From the NCBI GenBank assembly GCA_020631735.1, contig CM036170.1, positions 64,805,737 to 64,869,736 on the forward strand: a stretch of DNA of 64,000 bases, written 5' to 3'. This stretch comes from Saccharum officinarum. Taxonomy: Eukaryota > Streptophyta > Magnoliopsida > Poales > Poaceae. The number at the start of each line of letters is the position of its first letter. Within the stretch, counting starts at the first letter, position 1. Under the pieces are notes generated by a model. It was given only the letters and a program-made list of their open reading frames with translations, was not told the DNA's origin and made no database searches. This document shows positions 48,183-60,607 of this stretch, one piece after another. The position numbers were made by a program, and so were the translations under genes.

Positions 48183-49631
48183 ATGGCCGACCCTGCTGGC
48201 CTCCCGCCGCGGCTCCGCCCGTCCACTGCGCCGCCTCCACCCGCCGTCACGCGCGCGCTGCACGCGATCAACACCTGCACCTCCGCCGCGGCCCTGGCCC
48301 CCCTCCGCGTCCACATCCTCCGTGAACCCGCGCTCCTCCGCTCCACCGCCGTCGTCTCCGCTTTCTTCCTCGCCTGCGGCCGCCTCCGTAGCCTCGACCC
48401 CGCGCTCGTTCTCTTCGCCTCCCTCCCGCGGCCCCATGTTTTCGTCTTCAACTCCCTCCTCCGCTCACTCCCCCCAGCCCCCGCCTGCTCACCGCTCCCG
48501 CTCTTCCGCCACTTCCTCGGCCTCGGCGTCCGCCCCAACCGCTACACCTTCCCGTTGATGCTCACCTCGCTCTCCTCTCTCTGCGAACTCAGCGTCGTGC
48601 ACTCTCAGGTGGCCAAGTCCGGCTTCGCGCGCGACCTCCATGTCCGCAACGCCCTCCTTGCTCGCTACGCGTGCTGTGATCCGGACCTGGGGCACGCTGA
48701 GCAGTTGTTTGATGAAATGCTACAACCGGACGTCGTCGCGTGGACAACGATGATCACCGCGTACAGGAACCACGGCCGCAGTTTCCATGCTCTGGTCACC
48801 TTCCGGCGGATGTTTGCTGCATCTGTTGCTCCCAACCGCGTCACCATGGTTTCTGCACTTGGTGCTTGTGCAGCACATGGTGCTGTGGACACTGGCATCT
48901 GGATCCATCAGTACATTCAGAAGCAGGGATGGGAACTGGATGTCGTGTTAGGCACTGCGCTTGTTGACATGTATGGGAAGTGTGGACATGTTGTGGAAGG
49001 AGTCCAAGTATTCTCCGAAATGACTGAGAGGAATGTTTGTACTTGGAACTCTATCATTGGAGCGTTTGCTTTGGAGCAGGATGGAGAAATGGCTCTACGT
49101 TGGTTCTACAGGATGAAGGCTGATGGTGTTCGCCCAGATGATGTCACACTAATTTGTGTTCTTTATGCATGCACACATGCTGGATTAGTTGATATTGGGA
49201 GGAAAATATTTAACTTGATTGTTCAAGGCGAGTATGGGTTTCAACCTGGGATCAAGCACTTTGGATGCATGATTGATCTTCTTAGTCGCTCTGGACACCT
49301 GGATGATGCTTTTAGGGTTGTTGAGGCAATGCCATCACAGCCAAATGCTGTCATCTGGGGCCTGCTATTGCAAGGTTGCAAGGCCCGTGGTGATACAGAC
49401 TTGAGTGAGTATGTGACAATGCGTCTGGTGGAGTTAGAGCCTGAAAACGCATCACATTATGTGACGCTTGCAAACTTGTATGCTGAGACAGGGAGGTGGC
49501 TGGAGGCTGAGGAGGTCTTGAAGGGTATGAAAGAAAAAGGATTAGCAAAGGATGCAGGCTGGAGCCTTAGGTTAGAGGACAGGTTAAGCAAATATATAAG
49601 TGATGGAAATTTGATGGAATGTGCTCTGTGA
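48183..49631 (+). CDS. PPR protein, PLS class with E-type C-terminus, intact copy
   Basis: A single-exon frame of 482 residues. PPR proteins bind organellar RNA in a base-specific way and act in editing, splicing or stability; the target cannot be told from the sequence. The start at 48183 (MADPAGLPPRL) is chosen over an upstream in-frame ATG (48057) because the extra 42 residues look like translated 5' leader. After a short Ala/Pro/Arg-rich N-terminus, a possible organelle transit region, repeats follow: FVFNSLLRSLPPAP, VVAWTTMITAYRN, ALVDMYGKCGHVVEGVQVF, CTWNSIIGAFALEQ, VLYACTHAGLVDIGRKIF and FGCMIDLLSRSGHLDDAF. The C-terminus (ELEPENASHYVTLANLYAET, then WLEAEEVLKGMKEKGL) is an E-type tail, without a DYW domain. 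The copy at 8962-10409 lacks one base. Confidence 0.9.
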   Translation: MADPAGLPPRLRPSTAPPPPAVTRALHAINTCTSAAALAPLRVHILREPALLRSTAVVSAFFLACGRLRSLDPALVLFASLPRPHVFVFNSLLRSLPPAPACSPLPLFRHFLGLGVRPNRYTFPLMLTSLSSLCELSVVHSQVAKSGFARDLHVRNALLARYACCDPDLGHAEQLFDEMLQPDVVAWTTMITAYRNHGRSFHALVTFRRMFAASVAPNRVTMVSALGACAAHGAVDTGIWIHQYIQKQGWELDVVLGTALVDMYGKCGHVVEGVQVFSEMTERNVCTWNSIIGAFALEQDGEMALRWFYRMKADGVRPDDVTLICVLYACTHAGLVDIGRKIFNLIVQGEYGFQPGIKHFGCMIDLLSRSGHLDDAFRVVEAMPSQPNAVIWGLLLQGCKARGDTDLSEYVTMRLVELEPENASHYVTLANLYAETGRWLEAEEVLKGMKEKGLAKDAGWSLRLEDRLSKYISDGNLMECAL

Positions 49632-50496
49632 GGAACATTGGATGATCAATTAACCTGTACAGTATCAGGTAGTTAAGTATGCCTTCCTTTCACTCCGAAC
49701 TAGATCACTAATGCTGCCTTGAAAACCAAATTTATAGATGGACGCTGCCTGAACTACTACAGTGACCTTTGGAGACTGAGGTCATGTAGTGGGTGAAGAG
49801 AAAAGGGTTTGACAAAGGATGCAGGTTGGGCCTTAGGATGTTAAAGGACAGGTCACTGATCAGGGAAGCATACGAGTCATGGATAGTAGATGGAGTTTGT
49901 GACTCATTCAATCTGTCCATGTAGAAGCACACCCTTCCTGTCACTCTCAGGCAGCTACTTCAGAAATGTTTGGAAGCAAGAAGCACAAGCTTTTTGACAT
50001 GTAAAAGGTTAGTAAGGTGAAGCAGCTTCAGTGATAGCAAATGTAATTAAGTGATCTCATTTAAATATGGACGTTTTTAGGGGAATAGATTAGTCTTTAA
50101 CTCTCTTTATGCAATTCTTCATTATTTCCAAGTTTTACCAGCAATATGCTGGATAGAAATTTGGAGTTTTGGACTAATAATATTCTGCTAAGTATTTCTT
50201 ACACCCTGGCGAAAGTCTATATTCCCACTGTTGGGTCTGGTGCAACAATTCTATCCTATAACTCTAACAGGAAAGTTTTACAGTACTGTTCATGATGTAG
50301 ATGGACTAGGGTAGATGGGAGAGAACAAAGAACCGGCTAGTCACCCTACCTCTGCAGGCTCTTACTGCTATTTAGGGTTCTTCTTGTGTGATAATATAAA
50401 TGATGCACGCTCCTACCATATGATCCTAACAAAACAGTCTAACAAGCAATTCTCTAAGCTCAACAACTTCATCTTATCTCTAACAACCTGCTAACA
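49632..50496. other. PPR downstream region, copy 2
   Basis: Same as 10410-11274, including the decayed PPR tail repeat at about 49734-49912. No gene. Confidence 0.6.
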
Positions 50497-52828
50497 TGTT
50501 ATGACTGGCATCAAGTATGCCAGGAGGAGGCCCACTAGTGGCTAGGTGGCGCAGGGGCTAGGGGGCTAAAAGCCCATATTTATCTTTAATTGTTTAATTT
50601 CCATAATTATTAAAACAATTAGTCATATATAGGAGTTGTAATACCCGTGGACAGAATTAAGCAAGAGTATCATATTACTCGGCTTCCCTCAGGGAGCCGG
50701 GAGTCCCCCAAACCCTAGCCGCCACCTTTCTGCCTCTCTCGCCGACGTGAACAGTACCCGCGACACTGTAGCGCGCGGGTGCTGTAGCTCCACCGCCGCT
50801 TCATGGCAGTCGGTTGGCTGAGCTCGGGCGACTGCCGTTCGCCACGACCGTCCAGGAGTTCGCTGACCGCTTCCAAGCGCTCGCCTGTCACGCACCGGAC
50901 GTCTCTACGCGCCAGCGGGCCGAGCTCTTTGTCGGCGGCTTACCGGAACACATCCGTGTCGATGTCGAGATCCACCGCCCGCAGGACCTGCAGACGGCGA
51001 TGTACTACGCCCGCACATTTGAGCGGCGGGCGGCTGCGACTCCTCCGGCGCTTCCTGCACGCGCCGCCCGACCGGTCCAGCGGGCGGGCCTTCCAGCGCC
51101 GCGCGCACCAGGAGCTGGGCCGGCTGCACCTCCTCCAGCAGCGGGAGCGGGCGCCCCGGGCGGCCGCGCTTTCCGGCGACTCACGCCTGCCGAGCAGCAA
51201 GAACGGCGCCGCCAGGGACTCTGCTATAATTGCGACGAGCTGTACACCCCGGGCCACGTGTGTCAGCGCCTCCTCTACTTGGCCGCCGATGACATCATCG
51301 AGGAAGCCGCGCCGCCATTAGAGGATGTGGGCGCCCCAGCTCTGCAGGAGGACGATGCCGCCCCCGTGGCCGCTGTCGCTAATGTCCTTGCGGTCTCCCT
51401 CCATGCTTTTGCAGGCATTCGGACGTCAAATACCATGCTGCTCCCGGTGCTGATCAAGGGGGAACGCCTGCTAGCATTGCTCGACACCGGCTCCACCCAC
51501 AATTTTCTCAGTGGGGCGACGATGCGGCGCCTTGGGTTGGCTCCGGATGGCGGGGAACACCTCCGCGTCACGGTGGCCAATGGGGACAAACTTCGCTGTG
51601 CTGGGATCGCCCGGAATGTCCCCATCACCATCGAGGGGGAGACCTTCGCGATCACGTGCGCCGGCATCGACCTGGGCTGCTTCGACTTCATCCTCGGCTA
51701 CGATTACCTGCGCACGCTCGGCCCCATCACTTGGGATTTGGAGGCCAAGACTATAGCGTTCTGGCGAGGTGGCCGCCGGATCCAGTGGCAGGGCGTGGGC
51801 GGCCCTGAACCACCCGAGCCCTCCCAGCAGGCTGCGGCGGCTGCGGCCACCGGCCAGCAGCCCCTGCTGGATCACCTCCTCGAGCAGCACGCGGCCGTCT
51901 TCGCCGAGCCGCGCGGTCTTCCCCCGGCAAGGCCGTACGACCACCGCATCCACCTGCTGCCCGAAACGGCCCCGGTTGCCGTCCGGCCGTACCGCTACCC
52001 CCAGCTTCAGAAGGACGAGCTGGAACGCCAGTGCAAGGCCATGCTCGCCCAGGGCATCATCCGGCCAAGCACCTCGCCGTTCTCCGCACCGGTGTTGCTG
52101 GTCCGCAAGGCGGACGCGTCTTGGCGTTTCTGCATCGACTACCGCGCTCTCAACGCCAAGACATCCAAGGACAAGTTTCCGATCCCGGTGGTGGACGAGC
52201 TCCTCGACGAGCTCCATGGGGCTCGCTTCTTCACTAAGCTCGACTTGCGGTCGGGCTACCACCAGGTGCGGATGCATCCCGACGACGTCGCCAAGACGGC
52301 CTTCCGCACGCACCATGGCCACTACGAGTTCCTGGTCATGCCGTTCGGGCTTTCCAACGCGCCGGCAACATTCCAGGCGCTGATGAATGATGTGCTTCGC
52401 CCCTACCTGCGGAGGTTTGTGCTGGTTTTCTTCGACGATATTCTCATTTACAGCTCGTCGTGGGCGGAGCATCTGCAGCACATCGCAATCGTCCTCAACG
52501 AGCTTCGGGCGCACCACCTCCACCTCAAGCGCTCGAAGTGCTCGTTTGGGGCCATGTCCGTGGCCTACTTGGGTCACGTCATCTCCGCTGACGGCGTCGC
52601 CATGGACGCCGACAAGGTGGCCGCCGTCGCGGCATGGCCACCTCCTCGCTCGGCCCGGGGACTACGAGGCTTCCTGGGCTTGGCGGGCTACTACCGGAAG
52701 TTCATCCGGGAGTTTGGCCTCATCGTGGCTCCCCTGACGCGTCTCTTGCGACGAGACACGTTCGACTGGGACGCGGAGGCTGGGGAGGCCTTCCAGGCGC
52801 TGAAGCGCGCCCTCACCACCGGGCCCGT
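50497..52828 (+). mobile_element. Gypsy chromovirus, copy 2, left part
   Basis: Begins with the same 306 bp truncated 5' LTR (50497-50802) joined to gag at the same base as in copy 1, so the deletion predates separation of the copies. The frame from 50814 is open through protease and reverse transcriptase to the insertion of the gag-only element at 52829. Small coding differences from copy 1 include Thr for Arg (52309-52311) and Thr for Ala (52758-52760). Confidence 0.93.
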
Positions 52829-55317
52829 TGAAGGGTCGAGATGGCGGACTAGAGGGGGGGGTGAATAGTCCTTTCTAAAATTAATCGCGTCGGCAAACCG
52901 AAACAAATGCGGAATTAAAACTATCGGTCTAGCCAAGACTACACCCCTCTATCTAAGTTCACAAGCACCTCACAAAGATCCTAATTATGTAACTAAGGTG
53001 CTTTTCTTAGCAAGAGCTCTCCTAAACAATTCTAGAGCAAGGTCACACAAACCTATGCACTAGTACTTTAGCAAAGCCGGGGAGCTCCTACACAAATCTA
53101 GTAAGCAAAAGCACGAAGCCACCTATGCTCACTAGCAATGCTCAATAGCAAGGCAACTAATGCCAAACTAGAGAGCGCAAATTACTTAGCTACACAAACT
53201 AAGCAATATGACTAACAAGGTTACATAAACCAAATTAGCCACGCAACGGAGCTACTTCTATGCTACACAAGCAAGAAGGTAACTAGCTAACTACACAAGC
53301 AAACTAGTTACAAGAGCAACTACACAAGCACACGTGTATGAATGTAAATACAAGCTTGTGAATCGAAAGCAAACCACCGAGAAGATGTACACAATGTTGA
53401 CACGGCGGTTTTTCACCGAGGTTCACTTGGTTGCCACCAAGCTAGTCCCCGTTGTGGCGATACACCCACTTGATGGATCACGAGCTAATTGACTATCAAG
53501 AGTCAAACCCTCAGCGGGTGCCGCACATCCACTCTCAAGATGGGGATCCTCCAAGCCACGAGCTTTACTAGAGTTGCTCTTCGCGATCCCCGCGGGGTGA
53601 GCACAATCCCCCTCACAAATCCTCCTCCGGAGCCACGCACAATCTCCACGCGTGCTTCAACGGAGTCGCAAGCCACCAAGCCGTCTAGGAGGTGGCAACC
53701 TCCAAGAGTAACAAGCACCACCGGCTTGCAACACGATCACCTAGTGCCACTCGATGCAATCCTCTCGATGCAACGCACTAGAATCGCTCTCTCACTCGAT
53801 CCGATGAACACTATCAAGCATGAGTGAGTTAGAGGGCTTCCAAGCACTACCACATAAGCCACCAAGGCCAAAGTGTGCTCAGCTGCCGGCCAAGGCCGGC
53901 CACAAGGTCTATTTATAACCCCACAGTCAAATAGAGCCGTTACACACTTGTCCGTTTTTCCGCGGGAGCACCGGACGCGCCGGTCGTAACAGACCGGACG
54001 CGCTCAACCGCGTCCGGTGCCTCAGCGATTTCAAATTCGTCCGTTAGAACCTCCAACGGTCACTGCGCGCCAACGGTCAAACGACACACCGGACGCGCTG
54101 TTGCAAACCACCGGACGCACCGGTGCGCACAGTTCCCGCGCGCGCGAAGACATCACCGGACGCGCTCCTCGCAACCACCGGACGCCACAGTACCCGCGTC
54201 CGGTGCGAGTCCAGTAAGCGCCCGAGACCACCGGACGCGTCCGATGGTGTGTCACCGGACGCGCACCGCGTCCGATGACTTCGTGACCCGCTGTTCGCCA
54301 GACCGGACGCGCCGGTCCCGTGGGTCACCGGACGCGCCGGTGTCAAACCCTAGCCCGCGCGCCTGACGCCCGCGCTGCACTGACCGGACGCGCTGGTCCA
54401 CAGTGACCGCGTCCGGTGCAGCGTCCGGTGCGGCGTCCGGTGCAGCGTCCTGTCACTTCCGTGACCGCGTTCGCCTCCGTTTCTTTTCCGACTTCCGGCG
54501 CAATGGAAAATAGGCATTTCACTTCCCCGAAATCGCCTGAATCCCGCGCTCGCACGCTCGGCGGGAGAGAGAAAGGAACCAAACCCCTCTCTACCCGTAA
54601 ACCACAGCGCGACCAACGCCACCTTTGCAAATGTGCCAACACCAACAAGTGATCACCACCTTGTGCTCGTGTGTTAGCATTTTCACAAACATTTTCTTCA
54701 AAGGAATTAGGCACTCAACTTGCCTCGCCACTCGATCCTAACACGTATGCAAAGTTAGATCGCTCAAGTGGCACTAGATGACCGATATGCAAACAAGTTT
54801 GCCCCTCTTAATAGTACGGCCATCTATCCTAAACCCGGTCATCAGCTTCTCTACACACCTATGACCGGTGAAATGGAAATGCCCTAGGTTATACCTTTGC
54901 CTTGCGCATTCCACTCCATCTCCTCCGACATTGATGCAACACATGCACCAACCATATCACAAATGATATGATCCACTTCATATCATCATGTGACCTTGGT
55001 CCATCGATCTTGACCTCACTTGCTCTTCACCGTTGCGTCGGTCCATCGGCGCCAAGTCTTGCTCAAGCTTCACCGCCTCACGGTCCATCGCTCCAAAGCC
55101 TTCGACTTGCCCTTCACACTTGCAACCGGTCCATCGAGCCAAGCCTCATCTTGATCTTCTGCCACCTTGGTCACATGACTCCATGTCATGTCTCATATGC
55201 AATGAGCTCCTTCATGACACCATTACCTGTGGACTAATCTCCTGTGTATCTCACATAACCACATATTAGTCCACCTAAGTTGTCACTCAATTACCAAAAC
55301 CAAACAAGGACCTTTCA
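52829..55317 (-). repeat. 3' LTR of gag-only element, 2489 bp
   Basis: On the minus strand begins TGAAAGGTCC and ends GACCCTTCA. Contains the CCGGACGCG array at 53970-54450. Confidence 0.94.
53970..54450. repeat. Array of CCGGACGCG motifs in both orientations (left LTR)
   Basis: Roughly 18 copies of CCGGACGCG or its complement CGCGTCCGG (some with one change) in about 480 bases, with irregular spacing. Several are extended to ACCGGACGCGCCGGT. Repeated in the right LTR at about 61749-62229. Confidence 0.85.
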
Positions 55318-58300
55318 GTCTCCCCCTTTTTGGTAATTGATGACAACTCTACAAAGATATGGAAATTAAGCTTTTTCAAGCTAGCACTTCACACAAAGTG
55401 TAAATTGCTAACTTGTTTTGGATTTTGTGCTACTTATCCAACATTTAAGCTCTATGTCAAGATTTGGATAAGCACCATAAAACCCGACTTGGTAGTGATA
55501 ACTCCCCCTACATATGTGCTCAAATGGTTTGGTTTCAAGCTTGCACATATGCATAAATATGAAATTTGTGGGAGGGTTAGCACTACTAAGTGATGCTAAG
55601 GTGTATAGAATAAACCTTTGTAGTTCGAAACCATTTGATAGCTTGATACCATTTGAAAATCACAAGTTTGCCATCATCCTTAGCATCATGAGTAGCTAGA
55701 CATCAAAAACACTAGAAACCCCGTGAGATCAACATTATAAGCAAGGTTCTAGTTTTTGCATGATAATCATAAGTCTAGCTAACAACCTATGCATGCTAGT
55801 TATCAAAGCATCAATCAAATTCTATAACTAGCATACACCACACAAGCATGCATATTAAAAATAAAACTTATGCAATGCTAGCAAGCACATGAATATGCAT
55901 AAGTCAAATGCAACCAATCAATGTTCATGAGCTTGCTCCCCCTACTTGTGTGCTTCTTTTGTCCAAGAATTTTGATCCTTCTTATTTCTACAATGTTGCT
56001 CCCTCTTTGTCCATCTTCATATCCAAACTCATCTTCTCACGATATATCTTTGTTCAATCTCTTCCCAAACCTCTCACTTGGTGTATTGACATATCTTTGT
56101 TCCAACTTCTCCCCCTTTGTCATCAATTTCCATAAAAGGTGTTCTTCTCAATTGATACAAAGGCTAGCATTGGGGTTGATGGTTGAGACTTGAATATTGC
56201 ATTTTTGATGGACATCACCACATATGTTGGAATGACATTACTTGTATGTTGCTCTTGAGATACCACTTAGGATCTTTGACCTTGATACCATTAGGTGGGG
56301 CTCCTCCCCCTATGTCATAGCATGGGTCATTCACTTGATAATCTTGAGCTCTTGTGTGTGAGGGAACTTTCTTCATTTGATGATCACTTAAAGTTGAGGA
56401 TCACTTGTGGAACCACCGTCTTGTATAAATGATATCATGTGTAGAAATACCACGAATAAGTGTGTGATACCAATTTGAAGAATCCTCTATCATGGAACCA
56501 CTTGTAGGATTTGTCAATATGATCTTTTCTTGAACATTTGCTATCTTTATGAGTACCACTTGTAGGATATCACTTGTAGATCATGATCTAGACACCACTT
56601 GTAAATACCAATTGAAGAAATATTTTGAGTCTAGATACCATTTGAAACACCCTAGATATCCATTTGCATTGTTGTCTTGTGCTCGTACCCATATCATTGT
56701 CATGAGCTTCTAGTATGACTTGAACTAAGTTGATTTGCCTAAGATTCTAAGTCCGGTTTGATCCAATGACAAGCTTCTTCACTTCTCATGCTAAGGGTTA
56801 TCTTGCCAATGTTGTACTTGTCACTTGTTAGCAATCCAAACTAGATCAAGTACTTGGGTTCACTAGCTCATGAACAAATTCATACACATACCACTAGATC
56901 ATTTAAACAATTCAAGCAATAGTGGTAGGCTATGAATTTAAATATTTCATTTGTTATGCATGATCCTAGTAAGCATGTACTATATGCACTAATCGCATAC
57001 TAGTAAGGGATGAAATGATCATGCACATTACAATGATACCTTTGTTATATTGGAGTAGAGGATAGTCACAAAGATTCCAATTCATTACTCCAATAGCAAT
57101 GTGAAGTCCAATTTATAAGCTTGGTGAAGACCAATCATTATAGAGAAATCCATTCTTCACCCATATGAAATGAGAACCACTAATAATCAAGTGCATTATC
57201 TCTTGTTGTGGTTGGCTTGCTTTTTCTCTTTGATCAATGCTTGCGTGAGAGAAGTACTTATGATACCAATTTTATAACCATGAATAGCTCTCTTTTGGGT
57301 GTTGCTTGCTTTTCTTGATCAACCCTATTGATTTCTTCAATTAAGCATCTCAAATGTCCCTTGAATTCATCACTTCCATGTTAGCCTTCCAAGCCGGTGC
57401 TCGGTTTACCCACCCATGGGCGGCAAGCCCCCTCAGCAGGGAGAAGTGACCTCTCTCCAAAGAACCATCCTTGACACTTACTTGAATTGCCTTTGATTGA
57501 TTGATCTATGGACTTAACTTTATGAGTAACCTTGAATTATTCTTTAAGTCCTTTTCTTTCTACCAAATGATCTCCAATTATTACTAGAACTTGAACCTCA
57601 TCTTCATCTTAAGTTTGATCTTCATTTTCAAATTTGAGTACCAAATTTGTACACTAAGTACATTCCAAAATCAATGCCCTTGTACTCATTTCTTGTCATG
57701 CTTCTAGATCAATTCAAAACCAAACTTAGGTGCCTCAGACACTTATAAATATATTTCCAACTTGAGGACCTTTCACTTAAAGTGACTCTAGATCAATCCA
57801 ATAATTGTCACTTTTCTGGCAGATTCTATACCCTTCAAAGAATAATTTATATCTCCCAATGTACAGATCCAAATACCATAAAATTTGGTGGAGATATGAC
57901 TCACTAAGTCATCTAGCAGCTGTAAAAATTTGAGATTCATTTGACATCTAGATTGCTACCAGATTTCAAATCTTCCACCACTGCTACATGCTGAAAACTG
58001 CTGCACTATAGCTGACAAGATGTACTCCAAAGCCGAAGCATTTCTCATCCAATTATCATGAAATTTATACAGCATCTCATATCATAAGTCTAGAGCATGC
58101 ATACCAAATTTCAAGCCAATCCAATATAATTTAGTCACTCAAACTCAGACTTGATCTCAGCTAGCTCAGATTTTCAATAATGGACAGATTTCAATATATT
58201 GAGCTATACTTCACCAAATTGAATCAAACTTGAAACTAATTTGTTTGAACACTTTCATAAGACATATATCCATTCAATCCACTTACTAAATGTCATCTCA

Positions 58301-58690
58301 TGAATTTATCCAACACAAATCAATCCAAATTTAATTGCTAGACATTTAATCCATTCAATCATCTCATAGCAAGCAACATTGCATATATATCCAATTCAAT
58401 CAACTCATATGCACCCAAGTGAAATGATCAACAAGAGATATACCTTGGTTGGCTCATGATCATCCAATAGCAAGCTTTTCAACTTGAATATTTGTAAGCC
58501 ATCAAATATATCCAATAAATCACCACAATCTTTAATATTGCACTTGTATGTTGTAGCACTTGGACTTCACTTATTTTGACTTGGCATTGGGATTGGATAT
58601 GCATTGAGCTTCATAACTTGACTCAATATATGATAAACAAGATGAAACCAATTGAATCAAGCCTCCAATGCCGATGGTACCTACAAACAA
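55318..58690 (-). other. Non-coding interior of gag-only element, pol absent
   Basis: AT-rich, with no protease, integrase or reverse transcriptase in any frame. Words such as ACCACTTGTAGGAT and ATACCATTTGAAA recur at 56400-56660. This is where pol would lie in an autonomous relative. Confidence 0.7.
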
Positions 58691-60556
58691 TCATCCACTC
58701 TTTGATGGTACCCAAACAAGTTTGGGTCCTCTCAAGTTAGGTGCAACATACTTAGGCAAAGCCTTAGTATGGGTAGCGAGATGTTTTGCAATTCCAACCA
58801 ATGAGGTACCATTGCCATCCTTTCTAAGCATGTTAGTATCATTAATTGAACTAGGCTTAGAATTATTACCTAGGGGACATGAATGAGCCATGTGTCCCCT
58901 TTCCCGGCATGAATAGCATCTTCTCTTTGGTTGAGCCTTTTCTTGCTTGCTCATGTGATGCTCTTCATTGCCTTGCCTCTCATGAGTTGCTTGAGCATTC
59001 TTCTCAAGCTTGGTAGGACACCCCGAGGCAAAGTGTCCCATATCTTCACACTTGAAGCACTTGATGTGAGCCAAATCTCTCTTCTTATCTTGAATTTTGC
59101 TCATCATCTTGGCATCTTGGATTTGCATTGGATGCCTTCCTCTTCCACCCCTTCTTGTTTTCTTCTTCTTCTTCATCAAGTCATCATCATCTTCATGGTT
59201 GATCTTGGCTTGAGCTTGGGGCTTTGCTTTTGGCTTAACTTGAGACTTCTTGGTAGGGCAACACTTGGCAATATGTCCCACTTCATGGCATCGGTAGCAC
59301 ATGAGTTGGGATAGCTTCTTTGCATCTTGCTTCTTCATAATCTTGCCCTTGCTCTTGTTGTAGCCAATACCACTCTTATCACCATATCTTCTTTGATTGG
59401 TCATGATATGCTCAATGGTGATTTTAGAGTTGTAGCACCTCTCTAACTTGTTGCTCAAATTCTTCACTTCACTTTTGAGCTCATTGTTCTCCTTCAAAAG
59501 GTTAGTCTCACAAGACATAGAAGTAGAACAAGTATTTAATTGTGAAGAACATGGCATATCTAATAAATCATCACAAGAGGTGGATACATGCTTTCTCCCT
59601 ACATCACATGGGTTAGTCACATTTTGCAATTGATCATTTGATCCATGTGATGAGCTCTCATTATTTTTAATTTTCTTTAAAAACACCTTAATGAGAGAAG
59701 CATGTTTTTCTAACAATTCCTCATGAGATGCAAGTACTTTCTCATGAGTCAACATTAGCTTCTCATGTGAAGATTTAAGATCATCAAGTAAGCTCTTATG
59801 TTCTTCACATGAGTTCTTTAGAAAAGAGTTTTCATTTTCTAATTTCATTGTTTTAGCTTTCTCATTTTCTAAAGACATGTTCATGCTAGCAAGTCTACTA
59901 ACAAGCTCATCATATGAATCAACATGATCAATCACATTATCATTTGATACCTTTGTGTCACCTAGTGACATGAAGCAATGTGATGTAGTGGATGGGCTTG
60001 TAGTAGCATCATCAAGGCCCGAGCATGAACCAACGTTGTCACCATCAAGTGTGCTTGGGGTAGAAACATCACTTGCAACACTTGATGCATCATCACCATT
60101 CTTGTCAAGTGAACTTGTGGTAGATCGATCATCATCATCACTTGACCATGAGGTGGAGCAATCCTCCACAACCATCGTGTTGTGGTCATGCTCAACATCA
60201 TCATGTGCAACCTCCTTGGGCTTGACATCATCGTCATCATCGGTGATAGCTCCATACTTTTCATTGAGATAGGCCCATATCTCATGAGCGGATTTGAGGT
60301 CCATGATCTTACCAAAGATGCTATCATCCAAAGATCTATACATGATGTTAGTAGCTTGGATGTCAAGATCTAGGCATTTCTCTTGTGCTTGAGTTAGATT
60401 ATCTTCATCCAACACATGAGAAAAGCCTACATCTACCATCCACCACATTTGAGGGCAAATAAACTTAAAATTGCATATCATCCAATTTTTCCACCGTGCA
60501 AAGTGTGTGCCATCAAACATGTGAGGACAATCAACATCTAGTCCATATTCCGCCAT
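58691..60556 (-). CDS. Gag protein of non-autonomous LTR retrotransposon
   Basis: 621 residues. The start at 60556 (MAEYGLDVDCPHMFDGTHF) is preferred over an upstream in-frame ATG at 60715 that lies inside the LTR. An N-terminal gag domain has ARWKNWMICNFKFI and HEIWAYLNEKYG. An acidic, Ser/Thr-rich stretch and a heptad-like coiled-coil region (LENEKAKTMKLENENSFLK) follow. Then come three zinc knuckles: CYRCHEVGHIAKCC, CFKCEDMGHFASGC and CYSCRERGHMAHSC. The end, LRGPKLVWVPSKSG, is the kind of tail that precedes protease in SIRE-type elements, but a stop follows and no protease is found. The intact frame suggests gag function has been kept; packaging and copying would need pol from a relative. 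Confidence 0.88.
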   Translation of the reverse strand: MAEYGLDVDCPHMFDGTHFARWKNWMICNFKFICPQMWWMVDVGFSHVLDEDNLTQAQEKCLDLDIQATNIMYRSLDDSIFGKIMDLKSAHEIWAYLNEKYGAITDDDDDVKPKEVAHDDVEHDHNTMVVEDCSTSWSSDDDDRSTTSSLDKNGDDASSVASDVSTPSTLDGDNVGSCSGLDDATTSPSTTSHCFMSLGDTKVSNDNVIDHVDSYDELVSRLASMNMSLENEKAKTMKLENENSFLKNSCEEHKSLLDDLKSSHEKLMLTHEKVLASHEELLEKHASLIKVFLKKIKNNESSSHGSNDQLQNVTNPCDVGRKHVSTSCDDLLDMPCSSQLNTCSTSMSCETNLLKENNELKSEVKNLSNKLERCYNSKITIEHIMTNQRRYGDKSGIGYNKSKGKIMKKQDAKKLSQLMCYRCHEVGHIAKCCPTKKSQVKPKAKPQAQAKINHEDDDDLMKKKKKTRRGGRGRHPMQIQDAKMMSKIQDKKRDLAHIKCFKCEDMGHFASGCPTKLEKNAQATHERQGNEEHHMSKQEKAQPKRRCYSCRERGHMAHSCPLGNNSKPSSINDTNMLRKDGNGTSLVGIAKHLATHTKALPKYVAPNLRGPKLVWVPSKSG

Positions 60557-60607
60557 CCTCTCGGGTCGGTGAAGACCACAAATGAGAGACCGGGCTCCGA
60601 TACCAAT

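Noticed and set aside
53489..53827. 112-codon frame in the LTR (copy at 61268-61606) and several other LTR frames
   Set aside because: Within the LTR, with no family features. Identity between the two LTRs reflects recent insertion, not coding constraint.
53970..54450. CRISPR-like array
   Set aside because: The motif is short, in both orientations and irregularly spaced, in a plant LTR with no associated genes.
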